From assembly GCF_030272615.1 (NCBI RefSeq), contig NC_081411.1, positions 44,529,517 through 44,593,516 on the forward strand: a DNA stretch of 64,000 nt, in the 5' to 3' direction. Origin of the DNA: Cryptomeria japonica. Taxonomy: Eukaryota > Streptophyta > Pinopsida > Cupressales > Cupressaceae. The position numbers and the translations under genes were made by a program. The stretch's first letter is position 1. The number at the start of each line of letters is the position of its first letter. Below the pieces are notes generated by a model. That model was not told where the DNA came from. It worked only from the letters and a program-made list of their open reading frames with translations, and did no database searches. Below are positions 11,886 through 23,322 of the stretch, piece after piece.

Positions 11886-13082
11886 TCAAAGAAGTATGTG
11901 AGGAACAAAACCCCATGTCAGGAAAAAGTCCCCCCCATATGAGAGAAGAAGAGAAGTCAAACTGTGACCCCCCCTCAATGGAGAATCTGCACCAATGGAA
12001 GAAGCTCGATGTATGAAGAAACTACTCCACGAACATTGAACAACATTCCTCCCCTTAGGAAGAAACAAAACCAAAGGTGTATCCATGAAGTCTCCCCAAT
12101 CATGAAGGGAAGATGTATGAAGAAAACTCATGATGAAAGGAATCTCTAAAAACTGCTCAAGTGTCCCCATGTCGATGCTGAAAGATACCCCTTCCAAAGG
12201 TGGTAAACTATGCCACACTGCTGAAAAAGGCACTCCAAGATCTAGTGGAGATGGATGTAGAACATCTCCCAAAGACTCATATGTCTCCTCAAAAAATAAA
12301 GAGACCTCCTCCAACTGATGTACATAAGTATCCACAATCATGTCAACCTCTAAAGAATGATCATGTAGAGAATGAACAAGAGGGTCAGAGTGTGCCCTCG
12401 CAACAATCGAAGAAGGGTCATCTTCATCAAAGAGAAGATGAATGTCATCAATGATGTCTCCCAAATCTACAATGTAGGATTCTACAAACAAACCTGCAAT
12501 ATCTGTCAAGTAATCATCCCATGAATCTGAAGCTGGAAGACAATGAATATCCTGCTGCACTGAATCACATGAAGGCAAAATTGTTGCACTATTTGCATCA
12601 TCAGGTGCAATAGGTGATGTGATATCAATATGAGGAGATGAAATACAAGACTCAAGAATGGGGTTACATGTGAGAATCCCCATGTTCAAGTGTCCAAAGT
12701 TCTCCTCAAAATTTGAACCATCACAAGAAGTGTGATCAACATATGTAGAATCATCAAATGTGAAATCATCATCATCAACAAAATCTGAAAAGGAGTATAA
12801 CCGAGATGCATGATCAACCACCCCAGTTGCAATGATAGCTCTAGTCTCCATGTCTCTAATGAAAACTGAGTCAAGTGTGAACTCCACAACTCTCTTAGTT
12901 GCGCCATGTGTGATTTGATAGATAGCAAGGAGATTGTTTGTCAAGTGGGGTACACACAACACATCATTGAAGGAGTTATCCCCAATGTCAATAGATCCTT
13001 TCCCAATCACATCCATGTATGTATGATTGCCCATCAAAATCTGTGGCATGGTGCAAGGCTCAAATGTAGAGAACATAGACTA
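11886..13082 (-). pseudogene. Element C protease remainder plus acidic frame of unknown function
   Basis: Continues in the same frame as Gag after one TAG at 13080-13082. Its first about 100 residues (MPQILMGNHTYMDVIGKGSI, LCVPHLTNNLLAIYQIT) are the copia protease C-terminal and pre-integrase region. From about residue 110 the frame becomes rich in Asp, Glu, Ser and His (FVDDDDFTFDDSTYVDHTSC, IIDDIHLLFDEDD) and matches nothing I know. No HHCC, DDE or RT motif follows. It runs open for about 290 more residues to 11886, close to the polypurine tract. It could be an accessory protein or a long unselected open frame. Confidence 0.6.
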
Positions 13083-14228
13083 TGAAGATGCCATATGATG
13101 AGAAGCCCCTGAATCTAGAAGCCATCTCTCTGAATCATGACTGATAGTAGCACATAGAGCTTTTCCTTTTCTTGTTCCAAAAGAGTGAGTTTTTCCACTT
13201 GTAGAAGCCATGAATGCTTGCCCTTTTCCTTTTGAATGTGAGGAAGTGGAAGTTGATGAATCATCCTTCTTGTAGACTTTAGGCAAATCAATGTTATGCT
13301 TTTTGATGATATGTGTGAGCTCATCAATCTTCTTAGAATGGCAACGATGCTCCTCATGACCAATCTTTTTACAATAAGCACAAGTAGGTCTCTCCCTCTT
13401 TGGTGAATTATCTCTCTTGGAAGAGAATGAATCTCCTTGTTGTGGAGAAGATGGTGCTTTTTCCTTAGGCTTTGATTGCCATTTCTTCTTGTTTGAGTTG
13501 TCCTTTCCTTGATTTCCTTTGTTCCCTTGATTTGCCACTAATGCTTGAGACTTAGAAGAAGCCTTAAGAATGCCCATGCTTATCAACTTAGTTTGTTCCA
13601 TCATCAACATTTCATTGAAAGCATCAAATGTAGGCATTTTGTAGCTTGAACCCATTCTCATCCTATGGGTTTGGAAACTAGAAACAAATGTTGCATATTC
13701 TTGTGGAAATTTGCCTATCAAGTTGAATATCAATTGAGTATCCTTTTTATCAATGCCACAATCTTTGAGTTGTGCCCTCAACTCATTTGCCTTAGTGACA
13801 TAATCTTGTATAGTATCAAAGTTCTTGGGATCCAACATGGTGAGATCACTATCAATTTGATATCCCCTAATATCATCAACTTGACCATACAAGTCTTGAA
13901 ACTTTTGCCAGGCATCCTTGATTAGAGTACATTTCTCAATATGAAAAATGAGATCCTTTGATACATACTTTCTTAAGGTACCAATTGCCATGATATTTTT
14001 AGTGAGCCAATCTAAGTGACCAACTAGATCAGCCTTAGGATCAGCTAGAGCAACAATAGTTCCATCAATGTAATGAGTGAGTCCTTTTTCCATAAGTTTA
14101 CTCCATGCATCAATTTTCCAAGTAGCATAATTATGTGGAGTTAAGAGAGGAAACTTAGAAAAACCCATAGCAGCAAAAAGGAAGGAACACAAGAGCACAA
14201 AAGCACAAAATACACCCCCCAAATTCAA
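13083..14228 (-). pseudogene. Element C copia Gag with protease start
   Basis: 382 codons from an ATG at 14228. A better start may be the inner Met before GFSKFPLLTPHNYATWK, the usual copia Gag N-terminal motif, since the upstream residues are hydrophobic and atypical. The Gag fold spans about residues 25-230 (LKDAWQKFQDLYG-like segment, MLMMEQTKL). The zinc knuckle CAYCKKIGHEEHRC (C-X2-C-X4-H-X4-C) is at about residue 290. The protease active site WLLDSGASHHM is at the very end. A single TAG (13080-13082) follows. Otherwise the Gag frame is intact. Confidence 0.9.
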
Positions 14229-15805
14229 TCAATCAAAGTACCCCCCCAAAAGTGATGATTTTGGCACTTTATACTTAGTGCGATTACAATGAGCCACTTG
14301 CAAAACAAGGAAAAGTGGACTTGTGATGCAAATTTTACAACTTCCCAAATGAGATACAAGAGACTTCAATCAATAGTGCAATGAATCTAACTGAGATTCA
14401 AGCAAATATACAAGTACCAAGAGAGCCAAAAATGGCCAAGATCTGAAAGTACAATTTCTACTTACAATAACATCAATCTGATAGCATCATGTGAAATTAG
14501 ACAAAAAAATACGCACTTTCAAAAAAAATGGCACCTAAAAAGGAGGTCGGATGACCCCAAATGAAGCCTCTGAAGTTGTAAAAACTGGGATTACTCAAGT
14601 ACAGTCACCAAAAATTGCATTTTCTGAAACATCCATGCATCAAAATCAAAAAAAATCTTCACCACTATGCAGAGCATGAAATTCTAGCCCATTTAAAAAA
14701 AAATTGCACAAAAAAGGAGCAAAAATGAGCAAGTTATGGCCATTTGAAGTTGAACTGCAAAATCAAAAATGCAAATGAGAGGGGGTCCAAAAATTTTCAA
14801 ACCCTACTGATGTGGCGCTGACATCATCAATTCATTGGGTTAAATTTGACGATCGTATGACCATCGCAAAAACTTCGCCCTCTGCTAACTGGGCGTCCGT
14901 ACTGTATAGACAGATGACGTGGCATGCGACTGTGTAGTTGACTGTGTATCTGTACCATATGGAAAGTTGACTATGTACAAGTGACATGGCAAGTGATGTG
15001 GCAGGCCGTACGTATGTGTCAGTGTACGGATTGTACCCCTCGGGCTAGTGGCCGCCTGCCACATGGCGGGCATGGTCCTCCGGTCTTCGTGGTCGGCTGT
15101 CCGCGTTGTGCCAGGAGGCGGCGGGAGGCGCCAGAGTCGAGCGGCGGTGGCGCTACAGGCTAAGGGCACCGGGAAGCTGGGTGTGGAGGGTGTCGAAGGC
15201 CGCGGTGAGTGTCAAGCACAGGTTGCGGTGGAGCGGAGGAAGCTGGAGGTCGAGCGGTCGGTGTCGTGCGGTCTTCGACAGGTGCGTGGTGCCGGGGGAG
15301 CTCTGTCTGCGGTGGAGCAGAGCGTCAGGGGAGCTATGCACTATGGCGGTGATGTGGATGGTAGGGAGGACGTGGCTACGGGCTTGGATTGCGGCGGTGG
15401 GCGCGGGGTTCGGAGCTCGCTGTAGCATTCTGACAAGTACGGACTGACAAACCTGCGAGCTGCAACACGTAGGTACGTTCGGCATGGGGGGGGTCTGTGG
15501 ACCCCCAAAAACCATTTTTTTTTTTGATTTTTTGATTTTTGAAAAAATAATTTAGAAAAAGAAAAAAAAAATTTCTGAAAAATAATAATAAATTCCGAAA
15601 ATCCATACGATATAAGCAAAATTGGAGAAAAAAATTTTCTCACCAAAATAGGCTGACTTTATAACCAAAATTCATGGAAACGGCCTTTTGGACGCAATGG
15701 CGGGGTCGGATCTGGTCTAGGATGCCTCCAAAAGATGCTGCTCCTCAGATATACCTCTTGACGTCGCAATAATTCCTCTTCAAGATGAATCAATGAAGCC
15801 CCAAT
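14229..15805 (-). other. Element C leader with GC-rich block
   Basis: About 1.6 kb between primer site and Gag. The part at about 14990-15450 is strongly GC- and CpG-rich, unlike everything around it, and is followed at 15510-15560 by T- and A-runs. Overlapping frames of 60-125 codons on both strands within the block have no recognisable domain and are best explained by base composition. It may be a captured genomic fragment or a structured leader. Confidence 0.6.
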
Positions 15806-15818
15806 GGCTCTGATACCA
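15806..15818 (-). promoter_or_regulatory. Primer binding site of element C (initiator tRNA-Met)
   Basis: Minus strand TGGTATCAGAGCC directly follows the 5' LTR end. It is the standard plant copia primer site complementary to the 3' end of initiator tRNA-Met. Confidence 0.95.
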
Positions 15819-15940
15819 TGTTAGATTTTGCCAAGATCAAGGGGTCAATGAAATGTACAAAATAGAGAAACAATATAGGACAAGAATAAACTGTATTCTC
15901 ATCAATAAAAAATGATCAATAATCAACTGGATTATCCAAT
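15819..15940 (-). repeat. 5' LTR of element C, first part (interrupted by B)
   Basis: Matches 11175 onward of the 3' LTR. It stops at CCAAT (15936-15940), the target duplicated by element B, and resumes at 28641. Confidence 0.95.
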
Positions 15941-17601
15941 TGTAGCATCGTAAATTGTACGCACTGGCTAGGGTGGTACAATTTCACACCTAGTTTAGCA
16001 CCCGCCTTGGTGCATTTTACATTTTGCATTGCATTTCTCCTTTAGCACTTAATTAATCAAATTAATTAGGTCTAAGGTCTTATTTCATCGTCCTCCACAT
16101 CATAAAGTTGGGCCCTTTCGTTAAAGACTGCCCTTTTCATTTTATTCCGCCAATACATCATTCAATCAAAAACCCTAATTAGGCCCTATTTTGAACTTGG
16201 GGGCTTGGTTTCGGGGGTCAAAACATCTCGAAATCACATGTAACTTCGGGATTCTATCTAAAATCATCATATCCGACGGCCCTGAAAATTTGGTGAAAAG
16301 TTGTCGGGATCGTGGCGCCCGGAGTGCACATGGTCCTGGACATTTTTCCCGAAATTTTAGGAGCACAATCCAATCATAAAATAAAGCTTAACCCCATGAA
16401 ATTGGTCAGAGATTCAATCTCTAGGTCGGCCAAAAGATGAAATTATGACCTAGGGTTTCATACATAAGAGCTCTCTTTCTTCATTTGAAAGGATCCGAAT
16501 TTTGTTTTCAGGAACCTCATATGCAGCGAAAGAGCAGATCTTTGAAGACTTCAACAACATTCAACATCCCTCTATCAAGCATTTATCAATTTCATTCATC
16601 CATTTAGGGCTTGGAAGGCATTGAAGAACAATAGGAGATTACCGACTGAAGATTGGCTTGTACCCCTCCCTTGGGGTTGGGTATGATTTCATGTTGTTTT
16701 CATGTCTTTGCATAAGCTTCAATACATCACTTATTCATGCTTTATATCACTTTGCATCTTGATTTAGAGCATTTACATTGTCATTTACAAGCAATTAGGG
16801 TTTACTTTCTAGGTTGCTCTAGTTTGCTTGCTTGCATTTTAGGATCTTGCACACACACAAGATCTGCACACACAATACATTTTACAATACAACTTGGCTA
16901 TTCGTGGAGGTGGAAATCACTGAAGCGGGGGTTTGACTAAGGCAAAACTCTATATAGCCACCCACCATACCCTTTTCAGATATAAGTGTAGGTTTCGGGA
17001 CTCGGACGACGCCGCAGGATACAGATCTGGGAAAAGCAGGTCGAGACAGCACTCCACACCAAATTGCAGAGCAAAAGACCTGGACAGGGGCATGGGGCAC
17101 CCTGGTCCTGCCAGGATAGGGGCACTGGGCGCCCTGGTCCCTGGGATAGAGGCGCTGGGCGCCCTGGTCCTCCTGACAGATAGCATTTCCGACAGTTTTC
17201 CAGAGTGCAAGACAGCAGTTTCAGGTGCAGTTTTCGGCATAGTATCAGGACAGTGGCGCCCGTGCCCCCATCCCGAACATTTTCAATTAGATTTTGACTC
17301 TAGGTACACATCTGCATTCTTGTTTTGTCCTTGTATTTACAGTTGTTCATTGTTTAATCTCAATTCTGCAATTTTGTTATTAGTACATACATGCATTTTG
17401 GGATTAGGACTTGAACTTGTATCATTTTATCTTTCAATTTCAACAAAGGAATAGAAATCCTAATAGGTAGCCCGTGGCTCTCTCTTTCACAAAAAGAAGT
17501 AGCCAATTGTGTGATACCTCTAGGCTCTTTCATATTCCGTAATGTGTGCCAAAAGGTAGGATTAGGACATGTTAACCTAGTCTCTCTTTTTCCCCTACAC
17601 A
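15941..17601 (+). repeat. 5' LTR of element B
   Basis: 1661 bp beginning TGTAGCATCG and ending CCCCTACACA. It aligns along its length with 26987-28635 with scattered substitutions and a 12-bp difference near 17220. At 17088-17176 there are three GC-rich units of about 30 bp containing GGC(G/A)CCCTGGTCC. Small frames such as 16191-16379 and 16933-17454 recur in both LTRs and are only shadows. Confidence 0.96.
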
Positions 17602-17604
17602 TTT

Positions 17605-17622
17605 TGGTGAACCCGACGTGAA
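17605..17622 (+). promoter_or_regulatory. Primer binding site of element B
   Basis: TGGTGAACCCGACGTGAA, three bases after the LTR end, identical over 18 bases to that of element A. Confidence 0.9.
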
Positions 17623-17775
17623 TATATCATTGCTTCCTCTTGCATTGCATTTGTTAGATCTAGATCTAGATTTAGTGTGTTTTCATTTCATTTTCATTAA
17701 AAAGAAAAAAGAAAAAAAAAGAGAGTGTGTTTCTTTGCATTGTGTTTTTAAATTTTATGCAATCTTTATTTCAAA

Positions 17776-18573
17776 ATGTCAGATTTTTATTTGCAAAATG
17801 TTCATGCTTATGATGATTATTATGAGTATAGCCAAGATGAATTAGATGAAGCTTTAGATGAGTTTTTGAACCCTAAAGATGCCAAACCTTCATTTTACCA
17901 AAGACTCATAAACCTTGTTACTATGCCATTTAGGTGTGATGAGAAAGATAAGTCGAATGATTCCTCTCAAGGGTACATTCCTATCAACTCTTCCACTGAA
18001 TCTAGTAACATGGTTGTTTTCAACAAGCCCCTCTATGAAGAGATATCTCCTTTTGAATCAAAAGATAAACCTTTTAATCGATATGATCATGCTTTGTTGG
18101 ATGATGCTCTTGATGACTTTGTGGCTTTATCGAAATCTTTAAACAAGAACAAGACTTCTAAATTGGTTAAAATGATAAACCTAAATGAGCATAATAAGCC
18201 TCTCTTTGAAGTCCAAGGTGCTTATCCTTCTCCCACCTTTCAAGTTCCTAAATCACCTCTCCTTACTGTCCAAGGAGGGTATGATCATGATTCCTTTCGT
18301 ACTCCGAATAAACCAATCATCACTGTGCAAGGAAGAAAACCTATAAGTCCTTATAGTTACGCCAAGCAATTAACTAGAGAGAGTTATCATGTGGTTGCCC
18401 ATACTTATCACACCAGAAAAAATAGGCAGCCTAATCCTCCTCCTGTTATTCTAGTTTCTCTTCCTAATCCTCAACCAATTCTTCCACAAGCTCCCCGTAT
18501 TTCGCAAGTTATGGGTAAGGAATATGATCTCATAGAACAACTTAAAGCTACCCCTGCTAAGATATCCCTCTAG
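17776..18573 (+). pseudogene. Element B N-terminal polyprotein region in place of Gag
   Basis: 265 codons from ATG 17776, about 150 bases after the primer site. The start is acidic with a repeated pattern (LDEALDEFL, later LDDALDDFV). A middle part has three VQG repeats (FEVQGAYPSP, LTVQGGYDHD, ITVQGRKPIS), and the Pro-rich end leads to LIEQLKATPAKISL, the segment that normally lies between Gag zinc knuckle and protease. No capsid-like fold or CCHC knuckle is visible. It ends at a TAG at 18571-18573 (probably a former Trp codon) in the same frame as the protease that follows. Confidence 0.7.
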
Positions 18574-18576
18574 GAT

Positions 18577-19119
18577 TTGATTCAAACTTCTTCCGCTCAT
18601 CATGGAATGTTACAAGATGCCTTGAAAGATTTGAATGTTCCTCCACCAAATACATCTAGTAATATAGCATCTTTGGTTAACTCTGTGATGAATCCTAAAG
18701 CTCAAATTGTGTTTACCCAAGATGAGTTGCCTACTAGTGAAATTCAACATCAATATGATCCCTTGATGATTGTCGTTATCATGAAAGACACTGCTATAAG
18801 ACGAACACTAGTAGATAATGGCTCTGGCCTTAATGTGTGTAGCATTAATCTATTGTATAAAATGAATGTGGATACGTCTCTCATTGAGCCTGACTCTCGT
18901 CCCATTTGAGGCTTTGACAATGTGGCTAAAACTTCATTAGGTATTATCACCTTACCCCTCACAGTGGGACCTGTTACTTTGCCTACTCCTATCCATGTTA
19001 TGTCGGGAAATTTAACATACAATTTGTTATTAGGGAGACCTTGGATTTATAGTATGCAAGCTGTCCCCTCTACATTGCATAGACAAGTTAAATTTATCTA
19101 AAACAATAAGACATATACC
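18577..19119 (+). pseudogene. Element B aspartic protease region
   Basis: Same frame as upstream and downstream. RRTLVDNGSGLNVC at about codon 344 of the joined frame is the retropepsin active-site region, and NLLLGRPWIYSMQ near 19030 is its C-terminal motif. Stops lie at 18907-18909 (TGA, plausibly from CGA) and 19099-19101 (TAA). It would process the polyprotein. Confidence 0.85.
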
Positions 19120-21777
19120 TTGATAGGTGATACTAATTTCCAAGCTTGCTTACAAACATCTACTTCCAAAGGGGGTTCTTCTAACCCATCCTCGTCTAGT
19201 GATGACTCTTTAAACAAGATACCTATTGATGAATCCTCGCCCTCTGATGATCAAAATTCTTTGGATGAGTATGGAGCTCCTGAAGAAGATTCTTCTCGAC
19301 TTGAAACTACACATAAGAAGGATTTTGATCTTGAGAAGGTTCTCGCAGAAGATGATTGGGGATCTCTTGATTTTAGTCCCACCTTTGTAGGTGAATATAA
19401 GGTTCCTTCTAGAGAGCTTAAAGTTGAAAAGAAGGAAGAAGCTAAAAATCAGTCAATCTTACCTGAACCTATGAGCAATAATTTTGTGGCCGCTTCTCAA
19501 ACTTCTTCTCCTCACACCTCTAATTCTGAAGAGTTTGATTCTTCATCTTATGAAAAACCACCTTCTCTTTCTGAAATGGCTGATTGTTATGGTCGTGGTT
19601 TTCGCATTTTTGCTAAGCATGGGTATCATGGAAATGGTTGTGGTGCTCATGAACAAGGGATAAAGGTTCCTCTAGAGAATAATCTTCACAATTATGCCTT
19701 TGGACTTGGCTATAATCCTTGCAAGCGCACTAAAGCTTCTAAGAGACCATGCATTAGTGTAAATGTTATTTCTATATCTCTACCAATGAGACACCCTGAG
19801 TATATTGATGGGGATCCTTCGTGTGACTGTGCTTTGGATATCTTTCCTACTGATGATGCTTTAGCTGAGTTTTTAGGAGCATATGATACTCTTCCTCATT
19901 ATCATCACAATAGGGGACTCCCTTATTGTTTGAACACTGAAGCCTATTTTGGAAAACATATTGATAATGATGAGATTGTGAAAGAATTCCCTCAGTTAAA
20001 GGATACTCCTCAACAAATTAATCTTCTCATAAGTGACACCACTAATGTTAAGATGGATCCTTGCAATGAAGAAAAAGTTATTAAAATTGGAAAATGTTTG
20101 GATGAAGAGGAACAAAAACAATATGAAGATTTATTGCATGAATTTCCCGAGATCTTTGCTTGGACATACTCTGACATGCCTGGTATAGATCCTAAGATTG
20201 TCACTCATAATATTGTCTTAGTTCCCGATGCTAAGCCCGTGAAACAAAAGATTCAAAAAATGAATCCTAAGGTGGCTCTGCTTGTTAAGGCTGAGATTGA
20301 AAAATTATTGGAGGCTGGATTTATCCGCCCTATTGATTATTCCCCGTGGATTTCAAATATTGTCACTATGGCTAAACCAGATAATAAAATAAGAATGTGT
20401 ACCGATTTTCAAGATTTAAATAAAGCTTCTTTAAAAGATGATTTCCCTCTTCCAAACATTGACATGATAGTTGATTCTACGGCAGGACATGCCTTGTTAT
20501 CCTTCATGGATGGTTTTTCAGGATACAATCAAATTTTCATTAACCCTCAAGATCAATTCAAAACCGCTTTCATCACTCCTTGGGGTACGTTTTGTTGGAT
20601 AATGATGCCTTTTGGACTTAAAAATGCCAGTGCAACTTATCAACGGGTGATGACCCTTATCTTTCATGATTATATGCATAAGATTTTAGAGGATTATGTT
20701 GATGATATTTTAGCCAAATCAATTCTTCGCGTAGATCATATTAAAATCCTTCATCAAATCTTTGAAAGAATTCGTAAATATCACATGCGCTTGAATCCCC
20801 GAAAATGTGTTTTTGGTGTGGATAGTGGAAAACTATTAGGATTCATAGTTTCACATCGTGGGATTGAGGTGGACACTAAGAAAATAGATGCTATTGTCAA
20901 CATGCCACCTCCTAGAAATGTGTCTCAACTTAAAACCTTACAAGGAAAGATTCAAGCTATTCGTAGGTTCGTATCTCAACTTGTGGATCGTACCTTTCCT
21001 TTTACCCAACTTCTCAAAAAGGATATCACTTTTCAATGGAACAAAGATTGTCAGCAAGCATTTGACGATTTAAAAGTGTATTTGGCTAGTCCTCCTATTC
21101 TTCAACCTGCCGAACCTTCTAAACCCTTCCTTCTGTATACAGCTGCTTCTTCTCATGCTCTCGCAGCATTGTTGGTACAACATGATAAGGATGGTAAGGA
21201 ATGTCCGGTTTATTACATAAGTCATACCTTACTCGATTATGAGACCCGATATTCTGCGATAGAAAGACAATGCTTGGCCTTGGTGTTTGCGACTCAGAAA
21301 TTGAGACATTATCTTTTAAATTCAGAAGTCCACATCATGGTAAAGTTTGATCCTTTGAAGCATATTTTCTCTAAAACTGATTTATCAGGACGCCTAGCTA
21401 AGTGGGTTATGATGTTAACTGAATTTGACCTTAAATTTGTTTCACAAAGAGCAATTAAAGGGCAAGCATTGACCGATCACTTAGTTGAGGCCCCTTCACC
21501 TTTCTCCTTCCCTATTTCTGAGTCTTTCCCCGATGACTTCATTTTTTCTATAGAGAAAGATGAAACTTGGGAGTTATACTTCGATGGTTCTAAGTGTCAT
21601 ACGAGATCGGGGGCAGGAGTTGTTCTAATTTCTCCTACAAGGAAATCCATTCCCTTATCTTATCGTCTAAATTTCCTGTGTACCAATAACATTGCTGAGT
21701 ATGAGGCTCTTATAGCGGGAATAAAAGTAGCCTTAGCTCTGAATATAAAGCACATACATATTTATGGAGATTCTTAA
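19120..21777 (+). pseudogene. Element B G-patch-like segment, reverse transcriptase and RNase H domains
   Basis: 885 codons without a stop. An acidic Ser-rich stretch comes first. Next is a G-patch-like motif (YGRGFRIFAKHGYHGNGCG ... FGLGY) near 19585-19720. RT follows with MCTDFQDLNKAS, DGFSGYNQI, PFGLKNASATYQR and catalytic YVDDILAKS near 20695. Then comes an RT-linked RNase H whose first acidic position is lost (LYTAASSHALAALL), and the start of the archaeal-type RNase H (YFDGSKCHTRSGAG, TNNIAEYEALIAG, IYGDS). The TAA at 21775-21777 replaces a Gln codon (GDS-Q-LIIRQ in relatives). Confidence 0.95.
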
Positions 21778-23322
21778 TTGATTATAAGACAAGTAACAGG
21801 ACTGTATCAAGCAAAACAAGACAAATTATCACAATATAAAGACCTTGCTATCTCTTTATTACAAAAATTCGATTCTTATACCATGGAACCTGTTCCTCGA
21901 AAAGATAATCGACATGTGGACGCAATGGCATGTGTGGCTTCTCTTGTATCTTTAGAGGACCCTATAGTTGATCTTAAATTTGTTATTCACAACCTTATTT
22001 CTCCAGCTATTGTAGACGATTCTAGCTTGGTAACATGTTGTGACTTTATAGACTCAGATGAATGGTATTCGCATATCGTAAGATATTTGACTGATGGTAC
22101 CTTTCCTGATTCCACCAATAGGAACACTAGGGCTAGAATCTGTAAGCTGTCTGCTAGATATATCATTCTTTCTAATGTCCTTTACCGAAGGGGTTATGAC
22201 GATCTTCTCCTTCGCTGTCTTAACAAATCGGAAATCCCCGTTGCTCTTGAAGAGGCACATTCAGGTGCCTGTGGGGGGCATTTTGGGGGCAAATCCTTGG
22301 TTCATAGATTGCTTCATATGGGATACTATTGGCAAACTATGCAGAAGGATTCTTTTTCATTTGTTAAGAAATGTCATCAATGTCAACAACACAATAATCT
22401 GATTCATGCTCCTGCCCAAGAACTTCATTCTCAAGTAGCTTCTTGGCCTTTCTCCGCATGGGGTTTGGATCTCATTGGTAAAATCTCTCCTCCTTCATCT
22501 CAAGGACACACCTTCATTATAACCACAACAGATTACTTTACAAAGTGGGTAGAAGCTATTCCCCTTCACTCTACTACTGCTGAAGTGATTTGTCAATTTC
22601 TTCTAGAAAACATTATTTCTCGATTTGGGATACCTTCCACTATAATCTCAGATAATGGGACATCATTTAAGAACAAGGATGTGAAGAAATTCCTCGAGAA
22701 GTATCATATCAAACATCGATTTTCTACACCATACTATCCTCAATCAAATGGTCAAGCCGAATCATCCAATAAGATAATTGAACAAATTCTTCACAAAACC
22801 GTGAATAAGCATGGTAAGGATTGGAGTAATCAGTTAATCTATGCTCTTTGGGCCTACCGAACGAGTGTACGAATTGCTACAAGAACTACCCCTTATAATC
22901 TTGTTTATGGTGCTGACGCTATTATGCCTTTAGAGTTAGAGATTCCATCACTTAGGGTTTCTCTCAAAGGTATAGTAGATGATGACTCTTATAGAGAACA
23001 ACAACTTCAACAGCTTGAGATGCTTGATGAACAGCGTATAAACACTCTTGAGCATATTCAAGTGTATCACAAAACTCTACAACGAAGCTATAATGATAAG
23101 GTTATTCAATGTTCCTTCTCAGTAGGTGACTTAGTCCTCTATGAGAATCAGTGCAATGTGAATGCCTTACCTGCAGAAAAGGGAAAATTTAGTCCTAATT
23201 AGCTTGGACCATATATTGTTATTGAAGATTATGGATCAGGTGCTTACAAAATAGCGGATGTAGACGGTACGCCTCTTAAAGAACCTATCAATGCTATGCA
23301 CTTGCGTAGATATTATGCTTAA
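21778..23322 (+). pseudogene. Element B end of archaeal-type RNase H and integrase
   Basis: Continues in frame with LIIRQVTGLYQ and RKDNRHVDAMA (last RNase H acidic site). Integrase follows: HHCC zinc module HSGACGGHFGG ... KKCHQCQQH near 22258-22390 and catalytic core GLDLIGKI, ISDNGTSFKN and GQAESSNK (D, D, E). The C-terminal part has the FSVGDLVLYEN barrel motif. A TAG at 23200-23202 (from Trp, as in N-W-LGPYIV) lies before the natural end MHLRRYYA with TAA at 23320-23322. No chromodomain follows, as expected for Tat. Confidence 0.94.

Noticed and set aside
14885-15646. Overlapping frames of 60-125 codons on both strands
   Set aside because: Base composition of the GC-rich leader of C; no domain, and frames overlap on both strands.
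16191-17454. Open frames in the LTRs of B (also at 27237-28488)
   Set aside because: They recur only because the LTRs are repeats; no domain, and they overlap untranslated LTR functions.
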